Origin: DATEOR01 sp963766725 | GTDB lineage: Bacteria > Actinomycetota > Thermoleophilia > Gaiellales > Gaiellaceae | NCBI GenBank assembly: GCA_963766725.1 | Contig: CAVYBK010000010.1 | Location: forward strand, 89,237-153,236 | Direction of reading: 5' to 3' | DNA: 64,000 bases | In this document: piece by piece, positions 8,897 to 17,099 of the stretch | Layout: every line of letters begins with the position of its first letter | How positions within the stretch are numbered: the stretch's first letter is position 1 | Program-made: the position numbers and the translations under genes | Notes under the pieces: generated by a model | What the model was told of the DNA's origin: nothing | The model's input: only the letters and a program-made list of their open reading frames with translations | Databases searched by the model: none

Positions 8897-10772
8897 TGTC
8901 CTCGAGAGACTCCGGGTTCTCGACGGAGGAAAGGTCACCGGGATCCTTCCCCAAAGCCTTGGCGCGTACCGCCCGGCGCACGATCTTCGCGCTGCGCGTC
9001 TTCGGGAGGGCCGAGACGAACACGACGCGGTCGGGCTTGAATGCCCGCCCCAGCTCCGCCGCGGCCTGCTCGGCGACCTCGGCTGCGAGCTCGTCCGAGG
9101 CTTCCTGTCCGCGCGCGAGGACGCAGAAGACCCAGGCAACCTCGCCCTTCACCTCGTGCGGGACGCCGACGGCGGCGGCCTCGGCGACGGCAGGGTGGGA
9201 GACCACGGCGGACTCGATCTCGGCCGGGCCGATGCGCTTGCCCGCGATGTTGAGCGTGTCGTCGGAGCGGCCGTGCAGGAACCAGTAGCCGTCCTCGTCC
9301 ACCGACGCCCAGTCGCCGTGCACCCAGATCCCGGGAAGCCGGCGCCAGTAGGCGTCGAGGTAGCGCTCGGGGTCGCGCCAGAAGCCCCGTGTCATCCCCG
9401 GGAACGGCTTCCTGCAGACGAGTTCCCCGACCTCGCCGCTCTCCACGAGCGAGTTGCCTTCCTGGTCGACGACGTCCATGTCCATCCCGAGCGCGGGGCC
9501 GCCGAGCGAGCACGCTTTGATCGGGATCGCCGGCGTGGGCGAGAGAAAGCACGCGCCGATCTCGGTCCCGCCCGAGCAGTTGATGATCGGGCAGCGGCCG
9601 CCGCCGACTCGCTCGGAGAGCCAGTCGTACGGATCCGGGTTCCACGGCTCGCCGGTCGTGACGATGACGCGCAGGGAGGAGAGGTCGGCCTCCGGGTCGC
9701 CGTGCTGCATGAGAGCGCGAATCAGCGTGGGAGAGCAGCCGAGGATGCTCACGGCCTCGGCCTCGATCGTGCGCCAGAGCCGGTCGGCCGGGAAATCGGG
9801 AGCGCCTTCGGCGAAGACCAGCTTCGCTCCCATCGCGCCGCCGCCGACGACGGTCCACGGGCCCATGATCCAGCCCATGTCCGTGGCGAAGTGGATGACG
9901 TCGTCGGGGTGTGCGTCGGCCTGGTAGGCGAGCTCGCGGCCGATGGAGACGAGGAAGCCGCCCTGGACGTGCAGCACTCCCTTCGGCTTCCCGGTCGTGC
10001 CCGAGGTGTAGGTGAGGAGGTACGGGTGCTCGGAGTCGACCTCGAGCGGGGCGAGCTCGCCCGGGCCGAGCTCGACGCCTCCCCACGACCGGTCGTCGCG
10101 GTTCCAGGTGACGACGTGCTCGACGGACGGGGCCTCCCGCGCCGCCTCGTCCACCGTGGCCCGCATGTCGAGCCGCTTGCCGCGCCGCAGCGACCAGTCG
10201 GCGGTGATGACGACCTTCGCCTCCGAGTCCTGCAGCCGCTCTCGCACCGCGGGCCCCGCGAAGCCCGAGAAGACGGGCACCTGTACTGCTCCGACATGTG
10301 CGCAGGCGTGCGAGGCGACGGCGACCTCGGGGCACATGGGCATGTAGATCGCGACGCGGTCACCGGGCTGGACGCCGAGCGCGACGAGCCCCTCCGCGAG
10401 GCGGGTGACCTGGGAGGAAAGCTCGGCGAAGGTGTACTGCCAGCGCGCGCCGTCCTCTCCGAGCCCGACGGCCGCGACGCGGCTCGGATCGCGCTCGGCC
10501 CAGCGATGGACGCAGTTCCAGGCGATCGAGAGCTTCGAGCCGACGAACCACGTCGCCCATTCCGGCCCGCGCGAGAGGTCCATGACCTGGTTCCAGGGCG
10601 TCGAGAAGTCGAGCCCCATGTCCTCGATCGCCGCGGGCCAGAACCACTCGGGATCCTCCTGCGAGCGGCGAACCAGCTCCCAGTAGTCCTCGAATCCGTG
10701 CCGGCCCATGAGCCGCGAGACGTTGGCGCGGGAGAGCGTGCGCGCGTCGGGGCGCCAGGCGACGTCAGCCAT
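8880..10772 (-). CDS. AMP-forming acetyl/acyl-CoA synthetase
   Basis: A 630-residue ANL-superfamily ligase that activates a carboxylic acid with ATP and joins it to CoA. The P-loop YTSGTTGKPKG is followed by FATDMGWIMGPW, the adenine-binding region NCSGGTEIG, and the hinge and C-terminal GRSDDTLNIAGKRIGPAEIE. The C-terminal lysine motif lies in ALPKTRSAKIVRR. It resembles acetoacetyl- and acetyl-CoA synthetase-like proteins; the acid cannot be assigned. It heads the minus-strand group with the PLP enzyme and small membrane protein. Confidence 0.88.
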   Translation of the reverse strand: MADVAWRPDARTLSRANVSRLMGRHGFEDYWELVRRSQEDPEWFWPAAIEDMGLDFSTPWNQVMDLSRGPEWATWFVGSKLSIAWNCVHRWAERDPSRVAAVGLGEDGARWQYTFAELSSQVTRLAEGLVALGVQPGDRVAIYMPMCPEVAVASHACAHVGAVQVPVFSGFAGPAVRERLQDSEAKVVITADWSLRRGKRLDMRATVDEAAREAPSVEHVVTWNRDDRSWGGVELGPGELAPLEVDSEHPYLLTYTSGTTGKPKGVLHVQGGFLVSIGRELAYQADAHPDDVIHFATDMGWIMGPWTVVGGGAMGAKLVFAEGAPDFPADRLWRTIEAEAVSILGCSPTLIRALMQHGDPEADLSSLRVIVTTGEPWNPDPYDWLSERVGGGRCPIINCSGGTEIGACFLSPTPAIPIKACSLGGPALGMDMDVVDQEGNSLVESGEVGELVCRKPFPGMTRGFWRDPERYLDAYWRRLPGIWVHGDWASVDEDGYWFLHGRSDDTLNIAGKRIGPAEIESAVVSHPAVAEAAAVGVPHEVKGEVAWVFCVLARGQEASDELAAEVAEQAAAELGRAFKPDRVVFVSALPKTRSAKIVRRAVRAKALGKDPGDLSSVENPESLEDIARAV

Positions 10773-10811
10773 GCGCGACCAGTGTACGAGCCCCCTGCGG
10801 CTACTGCTAGC

Positions 10812-10825
10812 TTAGTTCGCACTAA
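10812..10825 (+). promoter_or_regulatory. Candidate TetR operator, dyad TTAGT-TCGC-ACTAA
   Basis: A perfect five-base dyad TTAGT/ACTAA around TCGC lies 17 bases upstream of the efflux-pump start. A TetR gene ends the same operon, so this is a natural site for autoregulation. The ribosome-binding site AAGGAGGCG follows it. The assignment rests on position and symmetry only. Confidence 0.4.
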
Positions 10826-10841
10826 CTTTGAAGGAGGCGCG

Positions 10842-12283
10842 ATGAAGGCGAAGATCTTCGACCCGGAGAACAGGAAGTGGTGGACGCTGGGGGCGGTCGC
10901 ATTCGGCCTGTTCATGATCATGCTCGACAACACGATCGTGAACGTGGCGCTGCCGTCGATCCAGAGTGACCTGAACATCGGCATCTCCGAGCTCGAATGG
11001 GTCTTCAACGGCTACGCGCTCACCTTCGGCGTCCTCATGCTCACGGGCGGCAAGCTCGCCGACATGTTGGGGCGGCGGCGGATCTTCATCGTCGGGCTCG
11101 TCGATCTTCACGGTCGCCTCGCTCTTCTGCGGCCTCGCGACGAGCGCCGGCTGGCTGATCGGCGCCCGCGTCGTCCAGGGCGCCGGGCTCCGCGCTCATG
11201 AACCCTGCGACGCTCTCGATCATCACCGCCACATTCCCGCCCCGGCAGCGCGGGATGGCGATCGGGATCTGGGCCGGCGTATCGGCCATGGCCCTTGCGA
11301 TCGGGCCCCTCGTCGGGCGGGCTCATCACCCAGCACTTGGCTGGAGCTGGATCTTCTTCATCAACGTTCCGATCGGGATCCTCGCGATCATCGTCACCCG
11401 CCTCGTCGTCGACGAGTCCCGCGACACGTCCGGAGAGCCAGCGGCTCGACCTTCCCGGGCTTCTGACGCTCGGGGATCGCGCCTCTTCGCGCTCACCTAC
11501 GGCCTGATCGAGGCGAACACCTACGGCTGGACGATCCTCGCGCATCCTCGGCGCTCTTCGCCGTGGCCGTCGATCGCGTTCGCCGCGTTCATCCTGCTCG
11601 AGATGCACCAGCGCGCGCCGATGCTCGACCTCAGCCTGTTCAAGAACGGCACCTTCGCCGGCGCGAACACCGTGATGCTGCTCGTCGGCCTCGCGATGTT
11701 CGGCGTCTTCTTCTACAACTCGCTCTTCATCCAGAACGTCCTCGGCTGCTCGGCCGTCCAGACGGGCGCGTCGTTCCTGCCGATGACCGTCCTCATCATC
11801 CTCGTCGCACCGATCGCCGGGAAGTACTCGGACCGCGTCGGCTCGCGTTGGCTCGTGGGCGGCGGGATGGTCCTCCTCTCGATCTCGCTTCTCAGTCTTC
11901 TCGCGGCTCGACGAGACCTCGAACTTCTGGGATGTCCTCCCGGGGCTCCTCATCGGCGGCTTCGGCATGGCGATCGTGATGACGCCGATCACCGCTGCCG
12001 CCATGGGCTCCGTGCCGGTGGACAAGGCGGGCGTCGGCTCGGCGGTCCTGAACAGCATGCGCCAGGTCGGCGGCTCGCTCGGAATCGCCGTCATGGGCGC
12101 GATCATCGCCGCCTACGCGACCGGCGTGCCGGGGACGCCCGAGGCCGTCGAAGGCTTCGTCACCGGTTACCAGCACGCGCTCCAGGTGGCCGCGGCCATC
12201 GCCCTCGTCGGCGCGATCCTCTCCGTCGCCACGGTTCGGAAGTACCGGCACGAGTCGAAGAACCGATTCTCGAAGGCGCGTGA
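10842..12283 (+). CDS. EmrB/QacA-type MFS drug efflux transporter (multiply frameshifted)
   Basis: A 14-helix-type major facilitator of about 480 residues. It begins WWTLGAVAFGLFMIMLDNTI with the family motif DNTIVNVALPSI, followed by the loop motif GGKLADMLGRRR and, further on, NPATLSIITATFPPRQRGMA. The frame changes near 11100 and 11190, and near 11905 and 12255. Paired, self-correcting changes sit near 11315-11340, 11440-11500 and 11540-11575. Every segment is conserved and free of internal stops in its own frame, which favours sequence error over decay. The reconstructed end EEPILEGA overlaps the TetR start as GTGA. Confidence 0.75.
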
Positions 12284-12897
12284 GCACCATCCGCCTGCCC
12301 GCCGAGGAGCGGCGCGCGTCGCTCCTCGACGCGGCCTGTCGCCTGTTTGCCGGCCGGAGCTACCACGGCACGACGACGGCCGACCTCGCCCGCGCCGCAG
12401 GCGTGACCGAGCCGGTTCTCTACCGGCACTTTCCGTCGAAGCGCGCGCTCTATCTCGCGTGCATGGACTGGAGCTGGGAGGAGGTGAAGGCGCTCTGGGC
12501 CGACCGGCTCGCCGCAGAGCCCGATCCAGGGCTCTGGCTTTCCGCGATCGGGCGGGCGTTCGTCGAGTCGGAGGCCGAGCGGCCGCGCAGCTCGCCGCTC
12601 TGGGTGCAGGCTCTTGCCGAGTCCTCCGTCGATCCCGAGATCGCCGCGTACATGCGGGCGCACATGCACGAGGTGCACGAATACGTGGCCGACGTCATTC
12701 GGCGCGCTCAGGAGGCCGGCGGGGTGCCGCCCGAGCGAAATCCGGACGCCGAAGCGTGGATCTTCATCGCCCTCGGGCTCCTCACCATGGCCGACGAGGT
12801 CGTCGGCGCGCTCCTGCAGGACACCTGGCCCGCGATCCGGGAAAGCAGGATCGCCTGGCTTCGCGGCCCGCTTCAGGCCTCAGGACCCGCCCGTTAG
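12280..12897 (+). CDS. TetR-family transcriptional regulator
   Basis: A 205-residue repressor-type protein. The N-terminal helix-turn-helix reads TTADLARAAGVTEPVLYRHF followed by PSKRALYLACMDW. The C-terminal part is a helical ligand-binding domain typical of the family. GTG 12280 overlaps the transporter stop, so it is translated with the pump it probably controls. The dyad at 10812-10825 is its likely target. The effector is unknown. Confidence 0.88.
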   Translation: MSTIRLPAEERRASLLDAACRLFAGRSYHGTTTADLARAAGVTEPVLYRHFPSKRALYLACMDWSWEEVKALWADRLAAEPDPGLWLSAIGRAFVESEAERPRSSPLWVQALAESSVDPEIAAYMRAHMHEVHEYVADVIRRAQEAGGVPPERNPDAEAWIFIALGLLTMADEVVGALLQDTWPAIRESRIAWLRGPLQASGPAR

Positions 12898-12904
12898 AGG
12901 GATA

Positions 12905-12945
12905 GACGAAGCAGCCCGGAGGGGCGACGCTTCGTCCATGTTTTT
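12905..12945 (+). terminator. Candidate intrinsic terminator after the TetR gene
   Basis: GACGAAGC (12905-12912) pairs perfectly with GCTTCGTC (12929-12936) across a 16-base loop. Four bases later comes a run of five T (12941-12945). It starts eight bases after the TetR stop. The loop is larger than usual, so efficiency is uncertain. The same hairpin could end a minus-strand RNA coming from 13073. Confidence 0.45.
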
Positions 12946-13073
12946 GCGTCCATCCAGGCGACAACCCGGAAGCTCCGGCTCTGCGGCCCAGCCGATGCCT
13001 CCGGGTTGGTGTCGCCGGGAATCTGGCGCGCCTCCCGCACCCCTCTGCCTGGCGTCCGGCAGGAATGCGAGGT
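12905..13073 (-). ncRNA. Candidate structured RNA of about 170 nt
   Basis: This 250-base gap holds no convincing gene but is highly structured. A minus-strand promoter TTGACT (13107-13102), 16-base spacer and TATAGT (13085-13080) points into it. GGCGACAACCCGG (12957-12969) pairs with CCGGGTTGGTGTCGCC (13001-13016), and a smaller hairpin CTGCC-N-GGCAG lies near 13045-13062. The hairpin at 12905-12936 would close the 3' end. The size resembles 6S-type RNAs, but I find no diagnostic consensus for 6S, SRP RNA or tmRNA. Promoter and folding support are visible; existence of the transcript is inferred. Confidence 0.3.
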
Positions 13074-13113
13074 AGTCGGACTATAGCCAAGCCGAACCAG
13101 AAGTCAAGTAGCC

Positions 13114-13141
13114 TTGTGAAGTAAATTTTTCCCCGTATAGT
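13114..13141 (+). promoter_or_regulatory. Promoter of the XRE-TPR regulator, probably leaderless
   Basis: TTGTGA (13114-13119), a 16-base AT-rich spacer and TATAGT (13136-13141) form a good promoter in otherwise GC-rich DNA. The ATG at 13151 begins only nine bases after the -10 box and there is no Shine-Dalgarno, so the transcript would start at or within a few bases of the start codon. GTGAA (13116-13120) and TTCAC (13141-13145) form an inverted repeat bracketing the -10 region, a possible autoregulatory site. Confidence 0.5.
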
Positions 13142-13150
13142 TCACCTTAA

Positions 13151-14491
13151 ATGCACGATCAACTCACCGCCGTCCACACCGCCTCCGCCGCCCGCACCTC
13201 GATGGGCGAGCGCGTCCGCCAGCTGCGCATTGCGCGCGGGCTGACGCAGACGGAGCTCGCCGGCGAGCGCTTCTCGAAGGAGTACGTCAGCCAGATCGAG
13301 CGCGGGAAGACGCGCCCGACGGGCGAGACCGTCGACTGGCTCGCGAGCAGGCTCGGCGTCGACCCCTCGTTCCTCGAGACCGGGGTCTCCTCGAGTGAAC
13401 GGGAGCGCGTGGAGAGCGTCGTCGCCCGCGCGGAGGCAGCGCTCGAGTCCAATTCCTACGACGAGGTCGTCGCCGAGATCGACAAGCTCGGCGTTGCGCT
13501 CACCACCGTCGCGGTTCCGTCGCTCGAGTTCCGCTCTCTCCTCGCAGAGAGCTGGGCGCGGATGTCGCTCGGCGACGTTCGCGCGGCCATCGGCCTCCTC
13601 GACCGCGCGCGGCAGCTCACGGAGTCGCCCACGTTCAGCGACGTCGACCGGGCCGAGGTGCTCTACCGCATCGGTGTCTGCCGCTACAAGCTTTCGTCGA
13701 TCGCCACCGCAGTCGCGCTCTTCAGCGAGGCACTCGATCTCTCCGAGCGCTCCGGCCTCCCGGCCGATCGGCTGCGCTCGAACGCTTTCGGTTGGCGCTC
13801 GCGCTGCTACCGGCGCCAGCGCGACTGGGAAGCGGCGCGCGAGGACGTCGAGCGCGCGCTCGAGCTCGCCGAGAGCCTGAACGACCGGCGCACCGTCGCC
13901 CACCACTATTTCCAGGCATCGCTCATCGCCGAGCGCACCGGGCACTGGGTGCTCGCCCGCTCGTACGCGGAGCGCGCCAAGGCGCAGTACGAGGAGCTCG
14001 CCGACCAGTCGAACGTCGGCAAGCTCCTGAACAACCTCGGCGGACTCAATTTCCAGCTCGGGAAGCCCCAGGAGGCGATCAAGCACCTGAAGGACGCCTA
14101 CCGGGTTCTCCTCGAGGTCGGCGACAACACCGACGCCGGCCACGTCGTCTCGTCCCTCGCGCAGGTTCACCTGCGCACGGGCGAGCCGAAGCTCGCGGAG
14201 GAGCAGGCGCGGCATGCTCTCGACCTACTGGGCGGCCGTGTCGACCACCTCGATGAGATCGGCAACGCCCAGCTCGTCCTCGGCCGGGCCCTCCTCGACC
14301 AGGAGCGGCTCGACGAGGCAGACACAATGTTCAAGGAGGCGGAGGGCAGCTTCGAACAGCTTTCTTCCGCGAGCCACCGTGCGGCAGCCTGGATCGCTCA
14401 GGGCGATTTGGCCGTGCGGCGCGGCGAGGACCTCGACGCGGCGCATCTGTACCGGCGCGCCGCCGAGGCGCTCCAGGACTTCCGGTTCTAG
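13151..14491 (+). CDS. XRE helix-turn-helix regulator with TPR domain, RRNPP-like
   Basis: A 446-residue protein with an N-terminal XRE DNA-binding domain (about residues 18-75, MGERVRQLRIARGLTQTELA with EYVSQIERGKTRPT). The remainder is a long all-helical array of about seven tetratricopeptide repeats, for example LEFRSLLAESWARMSLGDVR and VGKLLNNLGGLNFQLGKPQE. This is the domain layout of the RRNPP peptide receptors (PlcR, PrgX, Rgg, NprR), in which a small imported peptide binds the TPR groove. Two tiny genes follow at once: 14510 behind a perfect ribosome-binding site, and 14617. A similar regulator lies at 23404-24708. Ligand and targets are unknown. Some actinobacterial XRE-TPR proteins have no known peptide, so the peptide link is inference. 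Confidence 0.85.
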   Translation: MHDQLTAVHTASAARTSMGERVRQLRIARGLTQTELAGERFSKEYVSQIERGKTRPTGETVDWLASRLGVDPSFLETGVSSSERERVESVVARAEAALESNSYDEVVAEIDKLGVALTTVAVPSLEFRSLLAESWARMSLGDVRAAIGLLDRARQLTESPTFSDVDRAEVLYRIGVCRYKLSSIATAVALFSEALDLSERSGLPADRLRSNAFGWRSRCYRRQRDWEAAREDVERALELAESLNDRRTVAHHYFQASLIAERTGHWVLARSYAERAKAQYEELADQSNVGKLLNNLGGLNFQLGKPQEAIKHLKDAYRVLLEVGDNTDAGHVVSSLAQVHLRTGEPKLAEEQARHALDLLGGRVDHLDEIGNAQLVLGRALLDQERLDEADTMFKEAEGSFEQLSSASHRAAAWIAQGDLAVRRGEDLDAAHLYRRAAEALQDFRF

Positions 14492-14509
14492 CGAAAGGAG
14501 GTGAATCGC

Positions 14510-14605
14510 GTGACGGCACGTCAAGTTCAGCTTCTCGTTCTTCTCGTGATGGTGGCTGCCTTCCTGGGCAAGGGCCACTGGGTCGGGTTCTTCGACGGGC
14601 ATTAG
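14510..14605 (+). CDS. 31-residue basic/hydrophobic peptide, candidate signal for the upstream regulator
   Basis: A GTG-start small gene lies 18 bases after the regulator stop, with an ideal Shine-Dalgarno AAAGGAGGTGA (14494-14504) and eight-base spacing. The peptide starts VTARQVQ, has a hydrophobic stretch LLVLLVMVAAFLG, and ends KGHWVGFFDGH before TAG. This is a signal-peptide-like body with an aromatic C-terminal tail, as in RRNPP pro-pheromones. A structural or leader role is also possible. The ribosome-binding site is the strongest evidence that it is translated. Confidence 0.6.
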   Translation: MTARQVQLLVLLVMVAAFLGKGHWVGFFDGH

Positions 14606-14616
14606 GCGGAGGAAGG

Positions 14617-14775
14617 ATGCGCGAGTTCCGCGTCGAAGTTTTGCGGCGCGCGAGCCGAGAATTCTTCTTCGACATGGAACCGCGTCCTTCCCTTCGCCCA
14701 CTCGCACCGTTGATCGGAACCCTCGCCGGGCTCTGGCTCGGCGCAGCGGCCATGATCGCGGCGCAGCTCCTCTAG
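14617..14775 (+). CDS. 52-residue single-pass membrane peptide
   Basis: ATG 14617 lies 11 bases after the previous stop and is preceded by GGAGGAAGG. The peptide begins MREFRVEVLRRASREFFFDM and has a C-terminal membrane segment PLIGTLAGLWLGAAAMIAAQ ending LL. It completes a three-gene unit with the regulator and the 31-residue peptide. No family is recognised. It could process or export the peptide or be an independent small membrane protein. Confidence 0.5.
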   Translation: MREFRVEVLRRASREFFFDMEPRPSLRPLAPLIGTLAGLWLGAAAMIAAQLL

Positions 14776-14813
14776 AGCGGGGATGACACAGCCGGACCCG
14801 GGGTTACCGTCGG

Positions 14814-15194
14814 CTAGGCGTCGACCTGTAGTGCGGCCCGCATCAGCTCGCGCAGGCTGACGACGCCCACGGTCCTGCCGGCGGCGACTACAGGCAGATG
14901 CCTGAAGCCGTTGTCGAGCATCGTCCTGATCGCCTCGTCCGCGGAGTCGCTCTCCGAGGCGGTGATCGGGTCTGCGGTCATCCATTCGCGTACGCGCGCC
15001 TCGCTCGTGTGCACGCGGCCCGCGACTGCCTTCAGGAGGTCGCGCTCGGTGAGGATCCCGATCAGGCGGCCGGAATCGAGGACGATGGCCGACCCGACGC
15101 CCTGCTCGGCCATCCGCTCGGCGGCCTCCCCCAGTGTGTCCTCGGGGGCCACTGCGACGATCTCACCCGTCATCACATCCCCGATGCTCCCCAT
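14814..15194 (-). CDS. Tandem CBS-domain protein
   Basis: A 126-residue protein made of two CBS domains, which form a module that senses adenine nucleotides. Repeat 1 is MTGEIVAVAPEDTLGEAAER with GVGSAIVLDSGRLIGILTE; repeat 2 is MTADPITASESDSADEAIRT with LPVVAAGRTVGVVSLREL. ATG 15194 fits the family, where the first residues run straight into the repeat. No effector domain is attached, so its target is unknown. There is no clear Shine-Dalgarno; a TATTCT six bases upstream of the ATG suggests leaderless transcription. Confidence 0.85.
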   Translation of the reverse strand: MGSIGDVMTGEIVAVAPEDTLGEAAERMAEQGVGSAIVLDSGRLIGILTERDLLKAVAGRVHTSEARVREWMTADPITASESDSADEAIRTMLDNGFRHLPVVAAGRTVGVVSLRELMRAALQVDA

Positions 15195-15227
15195 GTACCG
15201 AGAATAGCCGAGGCCGCGACGAGGGTG

Positions 15228-15250
15228 TAGGATCGCTTCAACAATTGAAG
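15228..15250 (+). promoter_or_regulatory. Promoter -10 with adjacent inverted repeat CTTCAA-CAA-TTGAAG
   Basis: TAGGAT (15228-15233) is a plausible -10 box for the sulfurtransferase gene. It is followed directly by a perfect six-base inverted repeat CTTCAA/TTGAAG (15236-15250) around the expected transcription start. GGGAGGTAGC then supports the ATG at 15267. The location suggests an operator; no regulator in the window is obviously paired with it. Confidence 0.4.
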
Positions 15251-15266
15251 TGATCGGGAGGTAGCA

Positions 15267-16118
15267 ATGGCAGAGAACGGATACGCGAAGCCCGTCCTCG
15301 TCACGAGCGACTGGGTCGCAGAGCATGCGGGCGACGACAACATCGTCGTCGCGGAGGTCGACGAGAACCCCGACCTCTACGAAGAGGGCCACATCCCGGG
15401 TGCCGTCAAGCTGCACTGGCGCGAGGACCTGCAGGATCCCGTCGAGCGCGACGTCGTCGACCGAGAGACCTTCGAGCAGCTCCTCGGCGGCCTCGGGATC
15501 GGGAACGACACCACCGTCGTCGTTTACGGGGACAAGAACAACTGGTTCGCCGCTTACGCCTACTGGTACCTGAAGGTCTACGGCCACGGAGATGTCCGGA
15601 TCCTCGACGGCGGCCGCCAGAAGTGGATCGACGAAGGCCGAGAGTTGACGACCGATGTGCCGTCCCCGACGGGCAAGGGCTACTCCGCGCAGGATCGGGA
15701 CGAGTCCATCCGCGCCTACCGCGACCAGGTCCGCGAGTGGCTCGGCGCCGACGACCGCGGGCTCGTCGACGTCCGTTCGCCGGGCGAGTACGCGGGCGAG
15801 CTGATCGCCCCGCCCGGCTACGAGCAGGAGGGCGCCCAGCGCGCAGGACACATCCCCTCCGCCGTCTCCATCCCGTGGGCGAGCGCCGTCCGCGACGACG
15901 GCACCTTCAAGTCGGCCGACGAGCTCCGCGAGCTCTACGGCGGCCAGGGCATCACCTCCGAGAAGGAAGTGACCGCCTACTGCCGCATCGGCGAGCGCAG
16001 CGCACACACGTGGTTCGTCCTCAGCGAGCTGCTCGGCTTCGAGCGGGTGCGAAACTACGACGGCTCATGGACCGAATGGGGCAACTTGGTGGACGTACCG
16101 ATAGAGAAAGGCCCGTAA
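15267..16118 (+). CDS. Thiosulfate/3-mercaptopyruvate sulfurtransferase (tandem rhodanese)
   Basis: A 283-residue two-domain rhodanese that transfers sulfur to thiophilic acceptors. The N-terminal inactive domain has YEEGHIPGAVKLHW. The C-terminal catalytic domain has LVDVRSPGEYAGE, RAGHIPSAVSIPW and the active-site loop AYCRIGERSAHTW, with the nucleophile Cys near residue 239. The CRxGxR loop suggests thiosulfate rather than mercaptopyruvate use. The start has a strong GGGAGGTAG Shine-Dalgarno. Confidence 0.9.
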   Translation: MAENGYAKPVLVTSDWVAEHAGDDNIVVAEVDENPDLYEEGHIPGAVKLHWREDLQDPVERDVVDRETFEQLLGGLGIGNDTTVVVYGDKNNWFAAYAYWYLKVYGHGDVRILDGGRQKWIDEGRELTTDVPSPTGKGYSAQDRDESIRAYRDQVREWLGADDRGLVDVRSPGEYAGELIAPPGYEQEGAQRAGHIPSAVSIPWASAVRDDGTFKSADELRELYGGQGITSEKEVTAYCRIGERSAHTWFVLSELLGFERVRNYDGSWTEWGNLVDVPIEKGP

Positions 16119-17099
16119 GCGGCTTCGTAGTCCAGACGACCGACTACCACACCGCCGGCGAGCCGTTTCGCATCGTCACCGGCGGTGTGGCGCCGCTCGA
16201 GGGCGCCACGATCCTCGACAAGCGCCGCTTTGCGCTCGAGCGGCTCGACGACGTGCGCAAGCTGCTCGTCCACGAGCCGCGCGGGCACGCGGACATGTAC
16301 GGCTGCTTCGTCACGGAGCCGAACGACGAGGGCGCCGACCTCGGCGTCGTCTTCTTCCACAACGCGGGCTATTCCACTGCCTGCGGGCACGGCACGATCG
16401 CGCTGGTGACCTGGGCGCTCGAGAGCGGCTTGATCGCGGCTGTCGAGCCGGAGACCTCAGTCGTCGTGGACGTGCCGTCTGGGCGGCTCGAGACCATCGC
16501 CTCGGTGCGCGAGGGGCGCGTCGAGCGAGTCGGCTTCACGAACGTGCCCTCCTACGTGGAGGCACGAGCGCTCGAGGCCGCGGGCCTCGTCCGTCGACGT
16601 CGCCTTCGGGGGTGCCTTCTACGCGTCCGTCGAGTCGCCCCTTCCCGTGCGGAAGGAATCCCTGCCGCGCCTGATCGAGCTCGGCCGCGAGATCAAACGT
16701 GAGCTCGAGGCCGGGCAGGAGTTCGTCCATCCGCTCGAGCCGGAGCTCCGCGACATCTACGGCGTCATCTTCTTCGAGCGGATCGACCAGGGCTCGCCGC
16801 TCCGCCAGCGGAACGTCACCGTTTTCGCCGACGGCGAGGTCGACCGCTCGCCCTGCGGAAGCGGGACGTCGGCACGTCTCGCCCTTCTCGATGCGGGCGG
16901 GGAGCTCCCGCGCGGCGACGAGCTGGCGCACGAGAGCATCGTCGGGACGGTCTTCTCGGCGCGAGTCGTCGGCGACGCCGAGGTGTCCGGTCGCTCCGCG
17001 GTGGTCACCGAGGTCGAGGGCAGCGCGCACCGGACGGGCGAGCACGAGTTCGTGCTCGACGAGCGCGACGAGCTCGGGACGGGCTTCCTGCTGCGCTAG
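16076..17099 (+). CDS. Proline racemase / hydroxyproline epimerase family enzyme (frameshifted)
   Basis: A protein of about 340 residues that inverts the alpha carbon of proline or hydroxyproline with two cysteine bases. Both are present: STACGHGTIALV near residue 103 and DRSPCGSGTSARLALL in the second half. Having both points to a racemase or epimerase rather than the trans-3-hydroxyproline dehydratase, which has Thr at one site. N-terminal TTDYHTAGEPFRIVTGG is typical. The start is ATG 16076 or 16067, inside the end of the rhodanese gene. One frame change lies near 16590; both halves are intact. Confidence 0.82.

Noticed and set aside
12957..13016. SRP (4.5S) RNA or tmRNA
   Set aside because: The conserved SRP apical loop and the tmRNA tRNA-like ends are absent.
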